A stretch of DNA of 64,000 nucleotides from Mycolicibacterium frederiksbergense. GTDB lineage: Bacteria > Actinomycetota > Actinomycetes > Mycobacteriales > Mycobacteriaceae. The notes beneath the pieces were generated by a model. The model saw only the letters and a list, made by a program, of their open reading frames with translations, made no database searches and was not told the DNA's origin. Below, piece after piece: positions 41,668 to 49,938 of the stretch. Positions within the stretch are counted from its first letter, which is position 1, and each line of letters starts with the position of its first letter. Position numbers and translations under genes: made by a program. Location: the NCBI RefSeq assembly GCF_029893345.1, contig NZ_JARXVE010000006.1:1-64000 (forward strand). Direction: 5' to 3'.

Positions 41668-42489
41668 ATGACCCTCGCTGACGGTGTGGGAACCGAGGCG
41701 GTGCGCTATGAAACGACGGACTCGGGCGTTGCCGTTATTACGCTCAACCGTCCGGACCGGCTGAACTCCTGGGGCGCTGACATCTCGGCCGGCGTTTATG
41801 CGAGCTTCGATCGCGCCGAAGCCGATCCGGCGGTCCGTGCGATCGTGCTCACCGGTAGCGGACGAGGTTTCTGCGCCGGCGCCCACATGGGCGCGATGGC
41901 CACCCTCGGTGACTCGATCAGTTCAGATACCGATGTCAGCAAGATCGTCGGCGAACGTCATCCGTACTTCCTCACCAGGCTGCGTAAGCCGGTCATCGCC
42001 GCGATCAACGGCGCCTGTGTCGGCATCGGCTTGACCCATGCGCTGATGTGCGATGTGCGGTTCGCCGCGGCCGGGGCGAAATTCGCCACCGCCTTCCCGC
42101 GCCGCGGACTGATCGGCGAGTACGGCATCACCTGGATCCTGCCTAGGTTGGCCGGCTGGGGTGCGTCCGCCGACCTGTTGCTCTCGGGCCGCACCTTTTA
42201 CGCCGAGGAGGCCGCACAACTCGGACTGGTGAAAGAAGTTGTGGCGCCGGAGGATCTGATCACCCGGGCGCTGGAGTACGCCGAGGACCTGGCACGCAAC
42301 TGCTCACCGGCATCGATGGCGGTCATCAAGCGACAGCTGTACGGCGACGCCCACGACGATGTGCTCGATGTCAGTGCGCGTGCGGAGACGCTGATGCACG
42401 AATCCATGGTCCGTCCGGATCTGATCGAGGGCATCACCGCATTCTTCGAGAAGCGACCACCGAACTTCCCGCCCTTGGAACAGCTTTGA
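41668..42489 (+). CDS. Enoyl-CoA hydratase/isomerase family protein
   Basis: A 273-residue crotonase. VAVITLNRPDRLNSWGADIS, GRGFCAGAHMGAMA and AINGACVGIGLTHALMCDVR mark the fold; PRRGLIGEYGITWILPRLAG is well conserved, with the Glu of GEYG in the place of a crotonase catalytic residue. It is first in the operon EchA-amidohydrolase-FadD-amidohydrolase-FadE-FadE. GTG 41644 is an alternative start in the same frame. It probably hydrates or isomerises an intermediate released by the FadE pair. Confidence 0.83.
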   Translation: MTLADGVGTEAVRYETTDSGVAVITLNRPDRLNSWGADISAGVYASFDRAEADPAVRAIVLTGSGRGFCAGAHMGAMATLGDSISSDTDVSKIVGERHPYFLTRLRKPVIAAINGACVGIGLTHALMCDVRFAAAGAKFATAFPRRGLIGEYGITWILPRLAGWGASADLLLSGRTFYAEEAAQLGLVKEVVAPEDLITRALEYAEDLARNCSPASMAVIKRQLYGDAHDDVLDVSARAETLMHESMVRPDLIEGITAFFEKRPPNFPPLEQL

Positions 42490-42502
42490 AAGGTTGACCT
42501 TC

Positions 42503-43753
42503 ATGTCTGACACACCAGAGCGTTTGCCCTACCTGGCCGTCGACGTCGACAACCACTACTACGAACCGGTGGACGCATTCACCCGGTATCTGCCCAAGGA
42601 ATTCAAGCGGCGCGGCGTGCAGATGGTGCAGGACGGTAAACGCACGCTGGCGATGATGGGGGAGACGGTCAACCACTTCATCCCCAACCCCACGTTCGAC
42701 CCGATCATCGAACCGGGCTGCCTGGATCTGCTGTTCCGTGGCGAGATTCCCGAGGGAGTCGAACCCGCATCGCTGATGAAAGTCGACCGGCTGGCCGAAC
42801 ACCCCGAGTACCAGAACCGGGATGCTCGGGTAAAAGTCCTGGACCGGCAGCGCCTGGAGACGGTGTTCATGCTGCCCACCTTCGCTTGCGGCGTCGAGGA
42901 GGGACTCAAACACGATATCGAGGCCACCATGGCTTCGGTGCATGCGTTCAACCTGTGGCTCGACGAGGACTGGGGCTTCGACCGGCCCGACGGCCGGATC
43001 GTCTCCTCGCCCATCATCTCCCTGGCCGACCCCGAAAAGGCCGTCGAGGAAGTGGACTTCGTCCTCGGCAGAGGGGCCAAGATGGTGCTGGTGCGGCCCG
43101 CTCCGGTGCCGGGTGTGGTCAAGCCGCGGTCCCTGGGTGATCCGCTGCACGACCCGGTCTGGGCGCGGCTGGCCGAAGCCGGTGTACCGGTGGGCTTCCA
43201 CCTTTCCGACAGTGGCTATCTGGCGATCTCTGCGCTGTGGGGCGGCAAGTCCACGTTCGAGGGTTTCGGCAAGCGCGATCCGTTGGACAACGTGCTGCTC
43301 GATGACCGGGCCATCCACGACACCATGGCCTCGATGATCGTGCACCAGGTGTTCACCCGGCACCCCAAGCTCAAGGTCGTCAGCATCGAGAACGGCTCCT
43401 ACTTCGTCTACCGGTTGATCAAGCGGTTGAAGAAGGCCGCAAACAACGCGCCGCATCACTTCAAGGCGGATCCGGTCGAGCAGTTGCGGAACCACGTGTG
43501 GATCGCGCCCTACTACGAGGACGACGTGAAGTTGCTGGCCGACACGATCGGGGTGGACAAGATCCTGTTCGGTTCGGACTGGCCGCACGGTGAGGGCCTG
43601 GCGGATCCGACCACGTTCACCGCCGATATCCCACAGTTCCCCGAGTTCAGCGCCGAGGACACCCGAATGGTCATGCGCGACAACGCCCTTACTCTCCTTG
43701 GCGATCCGAACCGCATCGCGCCCGGCGCGCAGCACCGCACGGTGCCGGTCTAA
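42503..43753 (+). CDS. Amidohydrolase family protein (amidohydrolase_2, decarboxylase/hydrolase type)
   Basis: A 416-residue TIM-barrel metal enzyme. VDVDNHYYEP replaces the usual DxHxH start with a D-x-N-H pattern; GFHLSDSG supplies the mid-barrel His, and ILFGSDWPHGEGL the final metal-binding Asp. Members of this family include 2-amino-3-carboxymuconate semialdehyde and resorcylate decarboxylases and many mycobacterial proteins of unknown substrate. It lies 13 bp after the crotonase and 5 bp before FadD. It may hydrolyse or decarboxylate a ring-derived intermediate; substrate unknown. Confidence 0.8.
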   Translation: MSDTPERLPYLAVDVDNHYYEPVDAFTRYLPKEFKRRGVQMVQDGKRTLAMMGETVNHFIPNPTFDPIIEPGCLDLLFRGEIPEGVEPASLMKVDRLAEHPEYQNRDARVKVLDRQRLETVFMLPTFACGVEEGLKHDIEATMASVHAFNLWLDEDWGFDRPDGRIVSSPIISLADPEKAVEEVDFVLGRGAKMVLVRPAPVPGVVKPRSLGDPLHDPVWARLAEAGVPVGFHLSDSGYLAISALWGGKSTFEGFGKRDPLDNVLLDDRAIHDTMASMIVHQVFTRHPKLKVVSIENGSYFVYRLIKRLKKAANNAPHHFKADPVEQLRNHVWIAPYYEDDVKLLADTIGVDKILFGSDWPHGEGLADPTTFTADIPQFPEFSAEDTRMVMRDNALTLLGDPNRIAPGAQHRTVPV

Positions 43754-43758
43754 TTGCG

Positions 43759-45378
43759 ATGGCCGAATGGACCATCGGCGCCGTTGTCGACGCGATTGCC
43801 GAGGCGGTGCCGGACCGGGAGATGACGGTATGCGGCGATCGCCGCATCACCTTCGCGCAAGGGGCTGACCGGACCCGTCGACTGGCGAACTTCCTGGCCG
43901 CATGCGGGCTGGGCGCGCACCGGGAGCGCGCGGCGTTGAACCGTTGGGAATGCGGTCAGGACGTGGTCGCGCTCGTCATGCACAACGACCTGTACCCCGA
44001 GATGGTCATCGGCTGCCTCAAGGCGCGCACGGTCCCGGTGAACGTCAACTACTACTACTCGCCGGGCGAGGTCGCCGATCTGCTGGCCTACCTGAACCCG
44101 CGAGGGGTGATCTATCACCGCTCGCTGGGGGCGAAGTTCGCCGATGTGCTCCGGGCCGAGGTGTTGATTTCCATCGACGACGGCGACGGTGCCGAGCTGC
44201 CTGGTTCGGTGACGCTGGAAGATGCGCTGGCACAGGGGAATACCGATCACGGAGTCCCGCTGTCGCCGGATGATCTGCTGATGGTCTGTACGGGCGGCAC
44301 GACCGGGCGTCCCAAGGGAGTCATGTGGCGCCAGGGTGACATCTACGTGTCGTCGATGAACGGCGCCGACCACGATCAGGTGAGCGAGATCCACGACAAG
44401 GTGGCCAACGGGGGCGCGCCCTGGTTCGCGGTGTCGCCGTTGATGCATGCGGCCGGGATGTGGACCGCGTTCTCCGGGCTGCTGTCCGGGCTGACCGTGG
44501 TGTTGCATGACACCAAGACTCGGTTCGACCCGCGCACGGTGCTCGAAACCGCGGAACGGGAGAAGATCGGGCTGATGACGATGGTCGGTGACGCCTATGC
44601 CGGGCCGATCGTCGAGGAGCTGGGCCGGCGGTCCTATGACCTGTCGTCGATGTTCGCGATCGGCACCGGTGGTGCGGCCACCAATCCGAGACATCAACGC
44701 GCACTGTTGGAACACATCCCGCAGATCACCGTCATCAACGGGTTCGGTTCCTCGGAAACCGGCAACATGGGATTCGGCCACACCCAGCGGGAAACGCCGA
44801 CCGCGGAAACCTTCCAGCTGCGGACCGGCGGGCAGGTGCTCGCCGACGACTACTCCCGATTCCTGAACCCCGGTGACACCGAGGTGGGCTGGGTCGCGCG
44901 TAACGGCCGTATCCCGCTCGGCTACCTCAACGACGCCGACGCCACCGCCAAGACCTTCCCCGAGGTGGCCGGGGAGCGGGTGGTGGTCTCGGGTGACCGC
45001 GCCTCGCTGGAGTCCGACGGCACCCTGCGCTTGTTCGGCCGGGATTCGTTGGTGGTCAACACCGGTGGCGAGAAGGTGTTCGTCGAGGAGATCGAAGAAG
45101 TGCTGCGTGCACACCCTCTGGTCGTCGATGCGCTGGCGGTAGGCCGACCGAGCGAGCGTTGGGGTGAGGAAGTTGTAGCGATCGTCTCCGTCGGCGGCGG
45201 TGAGGTAGATGCGACCGCCCTGCGGGAACACTGCGCGACCCGCCTGGCCCGGTTCAAACTCCCCAAAGACGTGCTGTTCGTCGATGAAATTCACAGACTC
45301 GGCAACGGCAAGGCTGACTACCGGTGGGCGAAGAGCCTGGCCGCAGACAACGGGTCGGATGGAAAGGTCAAGCCATGA
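43759..45378 (+). CDS. Acyl-CoA synthetase (FadD19-like subtype)
   Basis: A 539-residue acyl-CoA ligase. VCTGGTTGRPKGVMWRQGDI is the P-loop with the TGGTTG and MWR features of the FadD19/FadD17 group, which activates steroid side-chain acids in mycobacteria. GSSETGNMGFGH, VSGDRASLESDG, NTGGEKVFVEEIEEVL and the lysine in LGNGKADYRWAK complete the active site. The paralogue at 61360-63003 is of the same subtype. It overlaps the second amidohydrolase gene by ATGA. Confidence 0.87.
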   Translation: MAEWTIGAVVDAIAEAVPDREMTVCGDRRITFAQGADRTRRLANFLAACGLGAHRERAALNRWECGQDVVALVMHNDLYPEMVIGCLKARTVPVNVNYYYSPGEVADLLAYLNPRGVIYHRSLGAKFADVLRAEVLISIDDGDGAELPGSVTLEDALAQGNTDHGVPLSPDDLLMVCTGGTTGRPKGVMWRQGDIYVSSMNGADHDQVSEIHDKVANGGAPWFAVSPLMHAAGMWTAFSGLLSGLTVVLHDTKTRFDPRTVLETAEREKIGLMTMVGDAYAGPIVEELGRRSYDLSSMFAIGTGGAATNPRHQRALLEHIPQITVINGFGSSETGNMGFGHTQRETPTAETFQLRTGGQVLADDYSRFLNPGDTEVGWVARNGRIPLGYLNDADATAKTFPEVAGERVVVSGDRASLESDGTLRLFGRDSLVVNTGGEKVFVEEIEEVLRAHPLVVDALAVGRPSERWGEEVVAIVSVGGGEVDATALREHCATRLARFKLPKDVLFVDEIHRLGNGKADYRWAKSLAADNGSDGKVKP

Positions 45379-46238
45379 CACACCGAGTGATCGACTGTCT
45401 GGCCAACGTGCATTTCGGCGAGACCGAGAACCAGCCCACCTTCATGAAGAAGGTGCGCGACGATTACTTCAAGGGCCCGAAGTCGATGTACGACCCCATC
45501 GACCTGTCGGAGCTGCTCGACGAGATGGACGCCCACGGCGTGCAGAAGGCCATCCTGATGGACTCGCTGGCCAAGCCGTCGGTGACGGCTCGCAAGTTCG
45601 TCGAGGCACAGCCGGACCGGTTCGCGCTCGCGATGGGCGGGGTGAACCTGCTGCGGCCGATCCCGTCGTTGCGCGAACTCACCGCCATCACGGCAGATCT
45701 CCCCGTCGCGTATGCCGTTGTCGGACCGAGTTTCTGGGGAGATGGACAGTACCCTCCGAGTGACGCGGTGTACTACCCGCTGTACACCAAGTGCGCGGAG
45801 CTGGAATTGCCGTTGTGCGTCAACACAGGCATTCCCGGCCCGCCGATTCCGGGCGAGGTGCAAAACCCCATCCACCTGGACCGGGTGTGTGTCCGGTTCC
45901 CGGAATTGAAGCTGTGCATGATCCACGGTGCAGATCCGTGGTGGGACATCGCGATCCGGATGCTCATCAAATACCAGAACCTGAGGCTGATGACCTCGGC
46001 CTGGTCGCCGAAACGGCTGCCGGACAGCCTGTTGCATTACATGCGTACGCGGGGGCCGAAGAAGATCATCTTCGCCTCGGATTTTCCGGTGTTGCGGATG
46101 CACCGGGTGGTGCCGGAGGCGTTGGCACTGGATCTGCCGGCCCAGGTGCTCGACGACTACCTCTACAACAATGCCGCCGAGTTCTTCTTCGGCGAGGACA
46201 CCGCGGACGCGAGGAGCAACAAGGAAATGGAGCGCTGA
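45375..46238 (+). CDS. Amidohydrolase family protein (amidohydrolase_2)
   Basis: A 287-residue short member of the metal-dependent hydrolase family, paired with the longer one upstream. MTHRVIDCLANVHFG lacks the first HxH pair, having D-x-x-A-N-V-H instead; VNTGIPGPP and MIHGADPWWD hold a mid-barrel His, and FASDFPVLRM the terminal Asp. The loss of the first metal ligands makes a decarboxylase- or lyase-type role more likely than a classical binuclear hydrolase. It overlaps FadD before (ATGA) and FadE after (TGATG), so all act together. Confidence 0.8.
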   Translation: MTHRVIDCLANVHFGETENQPTFMKKVRDDYFKGPKSMYDPIDLSELLDEMDAHGVQKAILMDSLAKPSVTARKFVEAQPDRFALAMGGVNLLRPIPSLRELTAITADLPVAYAVVGPSFWGDGQYPPSDAVYYPLYTKCAELELPLCVNTGIPGPPIPGEVQNPIHLDRVCVRFPELKLCMIHGADPWWDIAIRMLIKYQNLRLMTSAWSPKRLPDSLLHYMRTRGPKKIIFASDFPVLRMHRVVPEALALDLPAQVLDDYLYNNAAEFFFGEDTADARSNKEMER

Positions 46239-47311
46239 TGGACCGCTACGAACTACGCCGACTGGACTACAGCCTGTCCGCGGACCATCTGGACCTGCAG
46301 TCCGCGTACAAGCAGTTTTTCAAGACGCACTGCGATATCGAGACGGTGCGTGCTGCTGAACCGTCGGGCTTCGACAAGAGCCTGTGGGAACGGTTGTGCG
46401 CCATGGGGGCCACCACGATGGGATTGCCCGAGTCGGTCGGCGGCGACGGTGCCACATTGGTGGATCTCACCTTGGTCGCCGAGGAGGTCGGCCGCTCGCT
46501 GGCGCCGGTTCCGTGGATCGACCATGTGGTGGCGGCCCGGTTGTTGGCCAACCTGGGCGCGCTGGATGGCGCTGATGCCGCGGAGATCGTGCAGGGCACC
46601 CAACTGGTCGCGCTGGATCCTCAGCAGGTCGCACCGACGGGCGCCCGGCTCATCCCGGCCGGGTCGATCGCCGATCGGATCATCGTCCGCGACGACGACG
46701 GTGATGGAGCTGTGGTGCTCCTTGGTTTTTCCACCCGCCCGGCCCGGGTGGACAACATCGGCAAGCTGCCGATGGCTTGGGTGGATCCGGTGACCGCCGA
46801 CAGCCGTGTGGTGTTGGCCAGCGGGTCCGAGGCGCTTGCGGCCTATCAGCGTGCCCTGGATGAATGGCGGCTGCTGACCGCATCGGCACTGGTCGGTCTG
46901 GTCGAGGAGACCATGATGATCGCCGCCGAGTTCGCCAAGAGCCGTTACACGTTGGGCGTGCCGATCTCGACGCTGCAAGGCATTTCGCATCCGCTGGCCA
47001 ACATCGCCATCACCGTCCAGGGTGGGCGCGGCCTGGCGCGTCGGGCCGCGTGGTTCCTGGACAACGAGCCCGACGAGCGGCCGGAACTCGCGCCCTCGGC
47101 ATTCGTGTTCATGGCCGAGGAGGCCGCCAAGGCCGCCACCATGGCGGTGCACGTGCAGGGCGGGCTCGGGGTGTCCGCGGAGGCCGCGGCCACCGCCTAC
47201 CTGGTGCGGGCCCGGGGCTGGGCGTTGGCCGGCGGTGACCCGGGCGCCACCGCGGTTCGCATCGCCAACATCGTCGCGGCCCGCGAAAGCCGGGAACAGG
47301 CAAAGGTTTAG
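46238..47311 (+). CDS. Acyl-CoA dehydrogenase (FadE family), short subunit
   Basis: A 357-residue dehydrogenase-fold protein shorter than usual. GLPESVGGDGATLVDLTLVA and LGVPISTLQGISHPLANIAI mark the N- and C-domains, but the central flavin/substrate loops (TEPxxGSD, WxxNGxK) and the EGTSEIQ motif are not present; VQGGLGVSAEAAATAYLVRA takes the place of the HGGxGY segment. This is the pattern of the non-catalytic subunit of heteromeric FadE enzymes. Its partner is the following FadE, 12 bp downstream. Confidence 0.83.
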   Translation: MDRYELRRLDYSLSADHLDLQSAYKQFFKTHCDIETVRAAEPSGFDKSLWERLCAMGATTMGLPESVGGDGATLVDLTLVAEEVGRSLAPVPWIDHVVAARLLANLGALDGADAAEIVQGTQLVALDPQQVAPTGARLIPAGSIADRIIVRDDDGDGAVVLLGFSTRPARVDNIGKLPMAWVDPVTADSRVVLASGSEALAAYQRALDEWRLLTASALVGLVEETMMIAAEFAKSRYTLGVPISTLQGISHPLANIAITVQGGRGLARRAAWFLDNEPDERPELAPSAFVFMAEEAAKAATMAVHVQGGLGVSAEAAATAYLVRARGWALAGGDPGATAVRIANIVAARESREQAKV

Positions 47312-47323
47312 GGGATAACTACA

Positions 47324-48514
47324 GTGGATTTCTCACAGGTCGAACTGTCCGCTGCGGACGAGGCATTCCGTATCGAGGTACGGGACTTTCTGTCCGGTTT
47401 GGTGACCGAGGACGTCATCCGGCGCGATCGCGAAACCGGAGACAACTTTGACGAGGGCGTGCACTTGGCCCTGGGCGCCGCCGGGTATCTGGAGCGGGAG
47501 TGGAAGACCGAGGCCGACGGTGGGTTCAGCCGGGTCCATCGTCGAATCTGGGAGCTGGAGAAGCGCCGGGCCGAGGTGCCGTGGGTGACCTGGGGCACCA
47601 CATCCATGGTGGCGCGCTCGGTGGCGAAGTTCGCCGCCCCGGAGATCCGGGATGACGTGCTGGGCGGGGTGTTCGACGGCACCGTGCGGCTGTGCCTGGG
47701 TTACACCGAACCCGAGGGCGGGTCGGACGTGGCGACCTGCAAGACCCGCGCGGTGCGCGACGGCGATCAGTGGGTGATTAACGGGTCCAAGATGTTCACC
47801 ACCGGCGCGCACAACTGCCAGTACGTCTTCCTGATCACCAACACCGATCCGGAGGCGCCGAAACACAAGAGCCTCACCATGTTTCTGGTGCCGCTGGACC
47901 TGCCCGGCATCGAGATCCAGGGCATCCGTACCGTCGACGGCGACCGCACCAACATCGTCTACTACTCCGACGTACGAGTCGACGATAAGTACCGGCTGGG
48001 CGACGTCAATGGCGGCTGGACGGTGGTCCGCGAACCGCTCGACGCCGAACACGGGGCGGTTGCGGCCGCCGACGACGGTCTTGCCGACGTGGCGATCATG
48101 ATGCATCAGGCCGGATTCATGGCCGAGGCTGCCGACAATGTCGCCGCGTTGGTAGGCACCCCGGATGCCGGCGGCCACTGTGCGGTCGACGATGGCTCGG
48201 TCGCATACCGGTTGGGGCGCAGCGTGGCTCGGCTGGAAGCGTCGCTGTCCACCCCCAGCATCTTCGGTCGGGTGGCCTTGGCACAGACCATGCGCGATAT
48301 CGCACCGGATTTGATGGATATCGCCGGTTCGGTGGCGGCACTGCCGATTGGGGCCGACGGGGGAGCCGACGACCGCAGTGAGTACGTGTACCGCTTCGCG
48401 CCCCTGGTCGGTATCTATGGCGGCACCCTCGAGGTGTTCCGCAACATGATCGCCCAGCATGTGCTTGGCCTGGGTAAGCCGAACTCTCCCGCGAGCAGAC
48501 GTGAATGTCCCTGA
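47324..48514 (+). CDS. Acyl-CoA dehydrogenase (FadE family), partner subunit; C-terminus ends in a repeat
   Basis: A 396-residue FadE with the flavin loop GYTEPEGGSDVATCKTRA and WVINGSKMFTTGA and the C-terminal GIYGGTLEVFRNMIAQHVLG. The first of these is missing in the preceding FadE, so the two likely form an alpha2beta2 enzyme. The catalytic Glu position of EGTSEIQ reads GGTLEVF, so the base must come from elsewhere, as in steroid-type FadE. The last eight codons and the stop (48491-48514) lie inside a palindromic repeat, so the original C-terminus has been replaced by a few repeat-derived residues. GTG start. Confidence 0.86.
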   Translation: MDFSQVELSAADEAFRIEVRDFLSGLVTEDVIRRDRETGDNFDEGVHLALGAAGYLEREWKTEADGGFSRVHRRIWELEKRRAEVPWVTWGTTSMVARSVAKFAAPEIRDDVLGGVFDGTVRLCLGYTEPEGGSDVATCKTRAVRDGDQWVINGSKMFTTGAHNCQYVFLITNTDPEAPKHKSLTMFLVPLDLPGIEIQGIRTVDGDRTNIVYYSDVRVDDKYRLGDVNGGWTVVREPLDAEHGAVAAADDGLADVAIMMHQAGFMAEAADNVAALVGTPDAGGHCAVDDGSVAYRLGRSVARLEASLSTPSIFGRVALAQTMRDIAPDLMDIAGSVAALPIGADGGADDRSEYVYRFAPLVGIYGGTLEVFRNMIAQHVLGLGKPNSPASRRECP

Positions 48515-48550
48515 AAATTCGGCGTGTCGGGTACATATGCGTCTGCTCGC
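48491..48550. repeat. Second copy of the palindromic repeat (degenerate centre)
   Basis: The outer 11 bp arms GCGAGCAGACG (48491-48501) and CGTCTGCTCGC (48540-48550) are identical to the ends of the perfect palindrome at 27551-27610, and the total length is again 60 bp. The centre differs and pairs only partly. It lies between the convergent FadE and SCP2-thiolase genes and provides the FadE stop codon, so it probably inserted at the gene end. Confidence 0.85.
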
Positions 48551-48560
48551 GCAATGAAAG

Positions 48561-49709
48561 TCAGAGGGTCAGGATGGTGGCGCCGGCGGTACCAGGTGCC
48601 CCGTACAGCTGAGCGAAGCCGACGCGCGGATTGCCCGGCACCTGACGCTCGCCGGCCTCACCGCGCAGCTGGCGCACCAGCTCGTGGAGCTGACGCAGGC
48701 CCGAGGCGCCGATCGGCTCGCCGTTGGCGATCAGCCCGCCGTCGGTGTTGACCGGCAGCGCTCCGCCGATCTCGGTGGCGCCGTCGGCCAGCAGCTTCTC
48801 CTGGTCGCCGTCGGCGCAGAATCCGCACTCGGCCATGTGGATGATCTCCGCGCCGGCGTCGGTGTCCTGCAGCTGCACCACGTCGACGTCTTCGGGTGCC
48901 ACCCCGGCCTTCTCGAACGCCGCGCGTGCGGCATACACGGTCGGCGCCACATCCTCGTCGACCGGTGCGCACGTGGTGTTTACCTCGTAGGCGCCGTAGC
49001 GGCGGGTCCGGATCTCGACGGCCTTCAGGTACACGGGTTTCGACGTGTACCGGTGCGCGATGTCGGCACGACACATCACCACCGCAGCCGCGCCCTCGTC
49101 GGGAGCACAGAACATGTACTGGGTCAGCGGATAGTTGAGCATGGTCGAGTTGAGGATCTCGTCTTCGGTGATCGGCTTGCGGCGGAAAGCATTCGGGTTC
49201 AGTGCGCCGTTGCGGAAGTTCTTGGCCGCCACCCGGGCCAGCGTGCGTTGGGAGATGTTGTGCTGGTGCAGGTAGCGGTTGGCCTTCATGCCGAAGAACT
49301 GGGTGGTGAGGTACTGGCCGTTCTCGGCGTACCAGCTGGGCATCCCGACCAGGGCCGGGTCCTCGGTGAACGCGCCACGCGGGTGCTTGTCCAGGCCGAC
49401 GGCGATCCCGATGTCGTAGTCGCCAAGCCGGATTCCGTCCGCACACGCCTTGGTGGCGCTGGCCGCGGTGGCGCAGGCGTTGAACACGTTGGTGAACGGG
49501 ATGCCGGTGAGCCCGACCATGCCGACGATGGCGTCCGGATTCGCGACTGTCCAACTGCCGCCTGTGGCCGCCTGGATGTCGCGCCATTCGATTCCGGCGT
49601 CGGCGACCGCGGCGAAGATGGCATCCACGCCCATCTGCATCGCGGACTTGCCCTCGAACCGGCCGAACGGGTGCATTCCGACGCCGATGATGGCTACCTC
49701 GTTGCTCAT
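48561..49709 (-). CDS. SCP2-type thiolase-like protein (lipid-transfer protein, Ltp family)
   Basis: A 382-residue thiolase-fold protein. The nucleophilic Cys is retained in NVFNACATAASATK (near residue 78), but the usual GHP histidine motif reads GEPIGASGLRQL, and the C-terminal Cys motif is FAQLYGAPGTAGA. These are features of the Ltp/SCP2-thiolase group, whose member Ltp2 is a retro-aldolase in steroid side-chain removal. Such proteins generally pair with a DUF35 (OB-fold) subunit; none is adjacent. It is divergent from an aldehyde dehydrogenase, which could take the aldehyde or acid product. Confidence 0.82.
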   Translation of the reverse strand: MSNEVAIIGVGMHPFGRFEGKSAMQMGVDAIFAAVADAGIEWRDIQAATGGSWTVANPDAIVGMVGLTGIPFTNVFNACATAASATKACADGIRLGDYDIGIAVGLDKHPRGAFTEDPALVGMPSWYAENGQYLTTQFFGMKANRYLHQHNISQRTLARVAAKNFRNGALNPNAFRRKPITEDEILNSTMLNYPLTQYMFCAPDEGAAAVVMCRADIAHRYTSKPVYLKAVEIRTRRYGAYEVNTTCAPVDEDVAPTVYAARAAFEKAGVAPEDVDVVQLQDTDAGAEIIHMAECGFCADGDQEKLLADGATEIGGALPVNTDGGLIANGEPIGASGLRQLHELVRQLRGEAGERQVPGNPRVGFAQLYGAPGTAGATILTL

Positions 49710-49802
49710 ATCGTTGCCTCTCTACACCGGCCGGAAGGCGAAGGTGACGATCTCCACTTCTGCATGCGTGCGATCCTCCGTGTTCAGCAAAAGGGTAATG
49801 TA

Positions 49803-49821
49803 ACGGTAACGCTTACGGTAA
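49803..49821. promoter_or_regulatory. Candidate regulon site 4 (perfect direct repeat)
   Basis: ACGGTAACGCTTACGGTAA: the half-site ACGGTAA occurs exactly twice, starting 12 bp apart. A further GGTAA lies 11 bp before, at 49794. Located 94 bp upstream of the Ltp start on the Ltp side of the divergent region. Confidence 0.55.
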
Positions 49822-49848
49822 CCCAGTACCGATGATCGAAATTTCCCG

Positions 49849-49905
49849 CGAAACCGCATTCCGGCAGGCCGGCACTCGAACTTTCCCTGCTGGAATGCGG
49901 TTTCG
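49849..49905. repeat. Long hairpin with 20-nt arms in the Ltp/aldehyde dehydrogenase intergenic region
   Basis: Arms at 49849-49868 (CGAAACCGCATTCC, G, GCAGG) and 49886-49905 (CCTGC, T, GGAATGCGGTTTCG) pair in 19 of 20 positions around a 17-nt loop. It lies between regulon sites 4 and 5, so is not a simple 3' terminator. It may separate two divergent promoters, be an extra operator, or be an unrelated palindromic element. Confidence 0.7.
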
Positions 49906-49919
49906 ACACAGATGGTAAT

Positions 49920-49938
49920 ACTGTAATTGTTACAGTTG
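49920..49938. promoter_or_regulatory. Candidate regulon site 5 at the aldehyde dehydrogenase promoter
   Basis: ACTGTAATTGTTACAGTTG: ACTGTAA and ACAGTTG start 12 bp apart; within it ACTGTAA-TTG-TTACAGT is a perfect palindrome. It reaches the annotated GTG start, implying a leaderless transcript or a start further downstream. Confidence 0.55.

Noticed and set aside
43750..45381. 543-codon frame antisense to FadD
   Set aside because: Shadow of the FadD gene; no recognisable motif.
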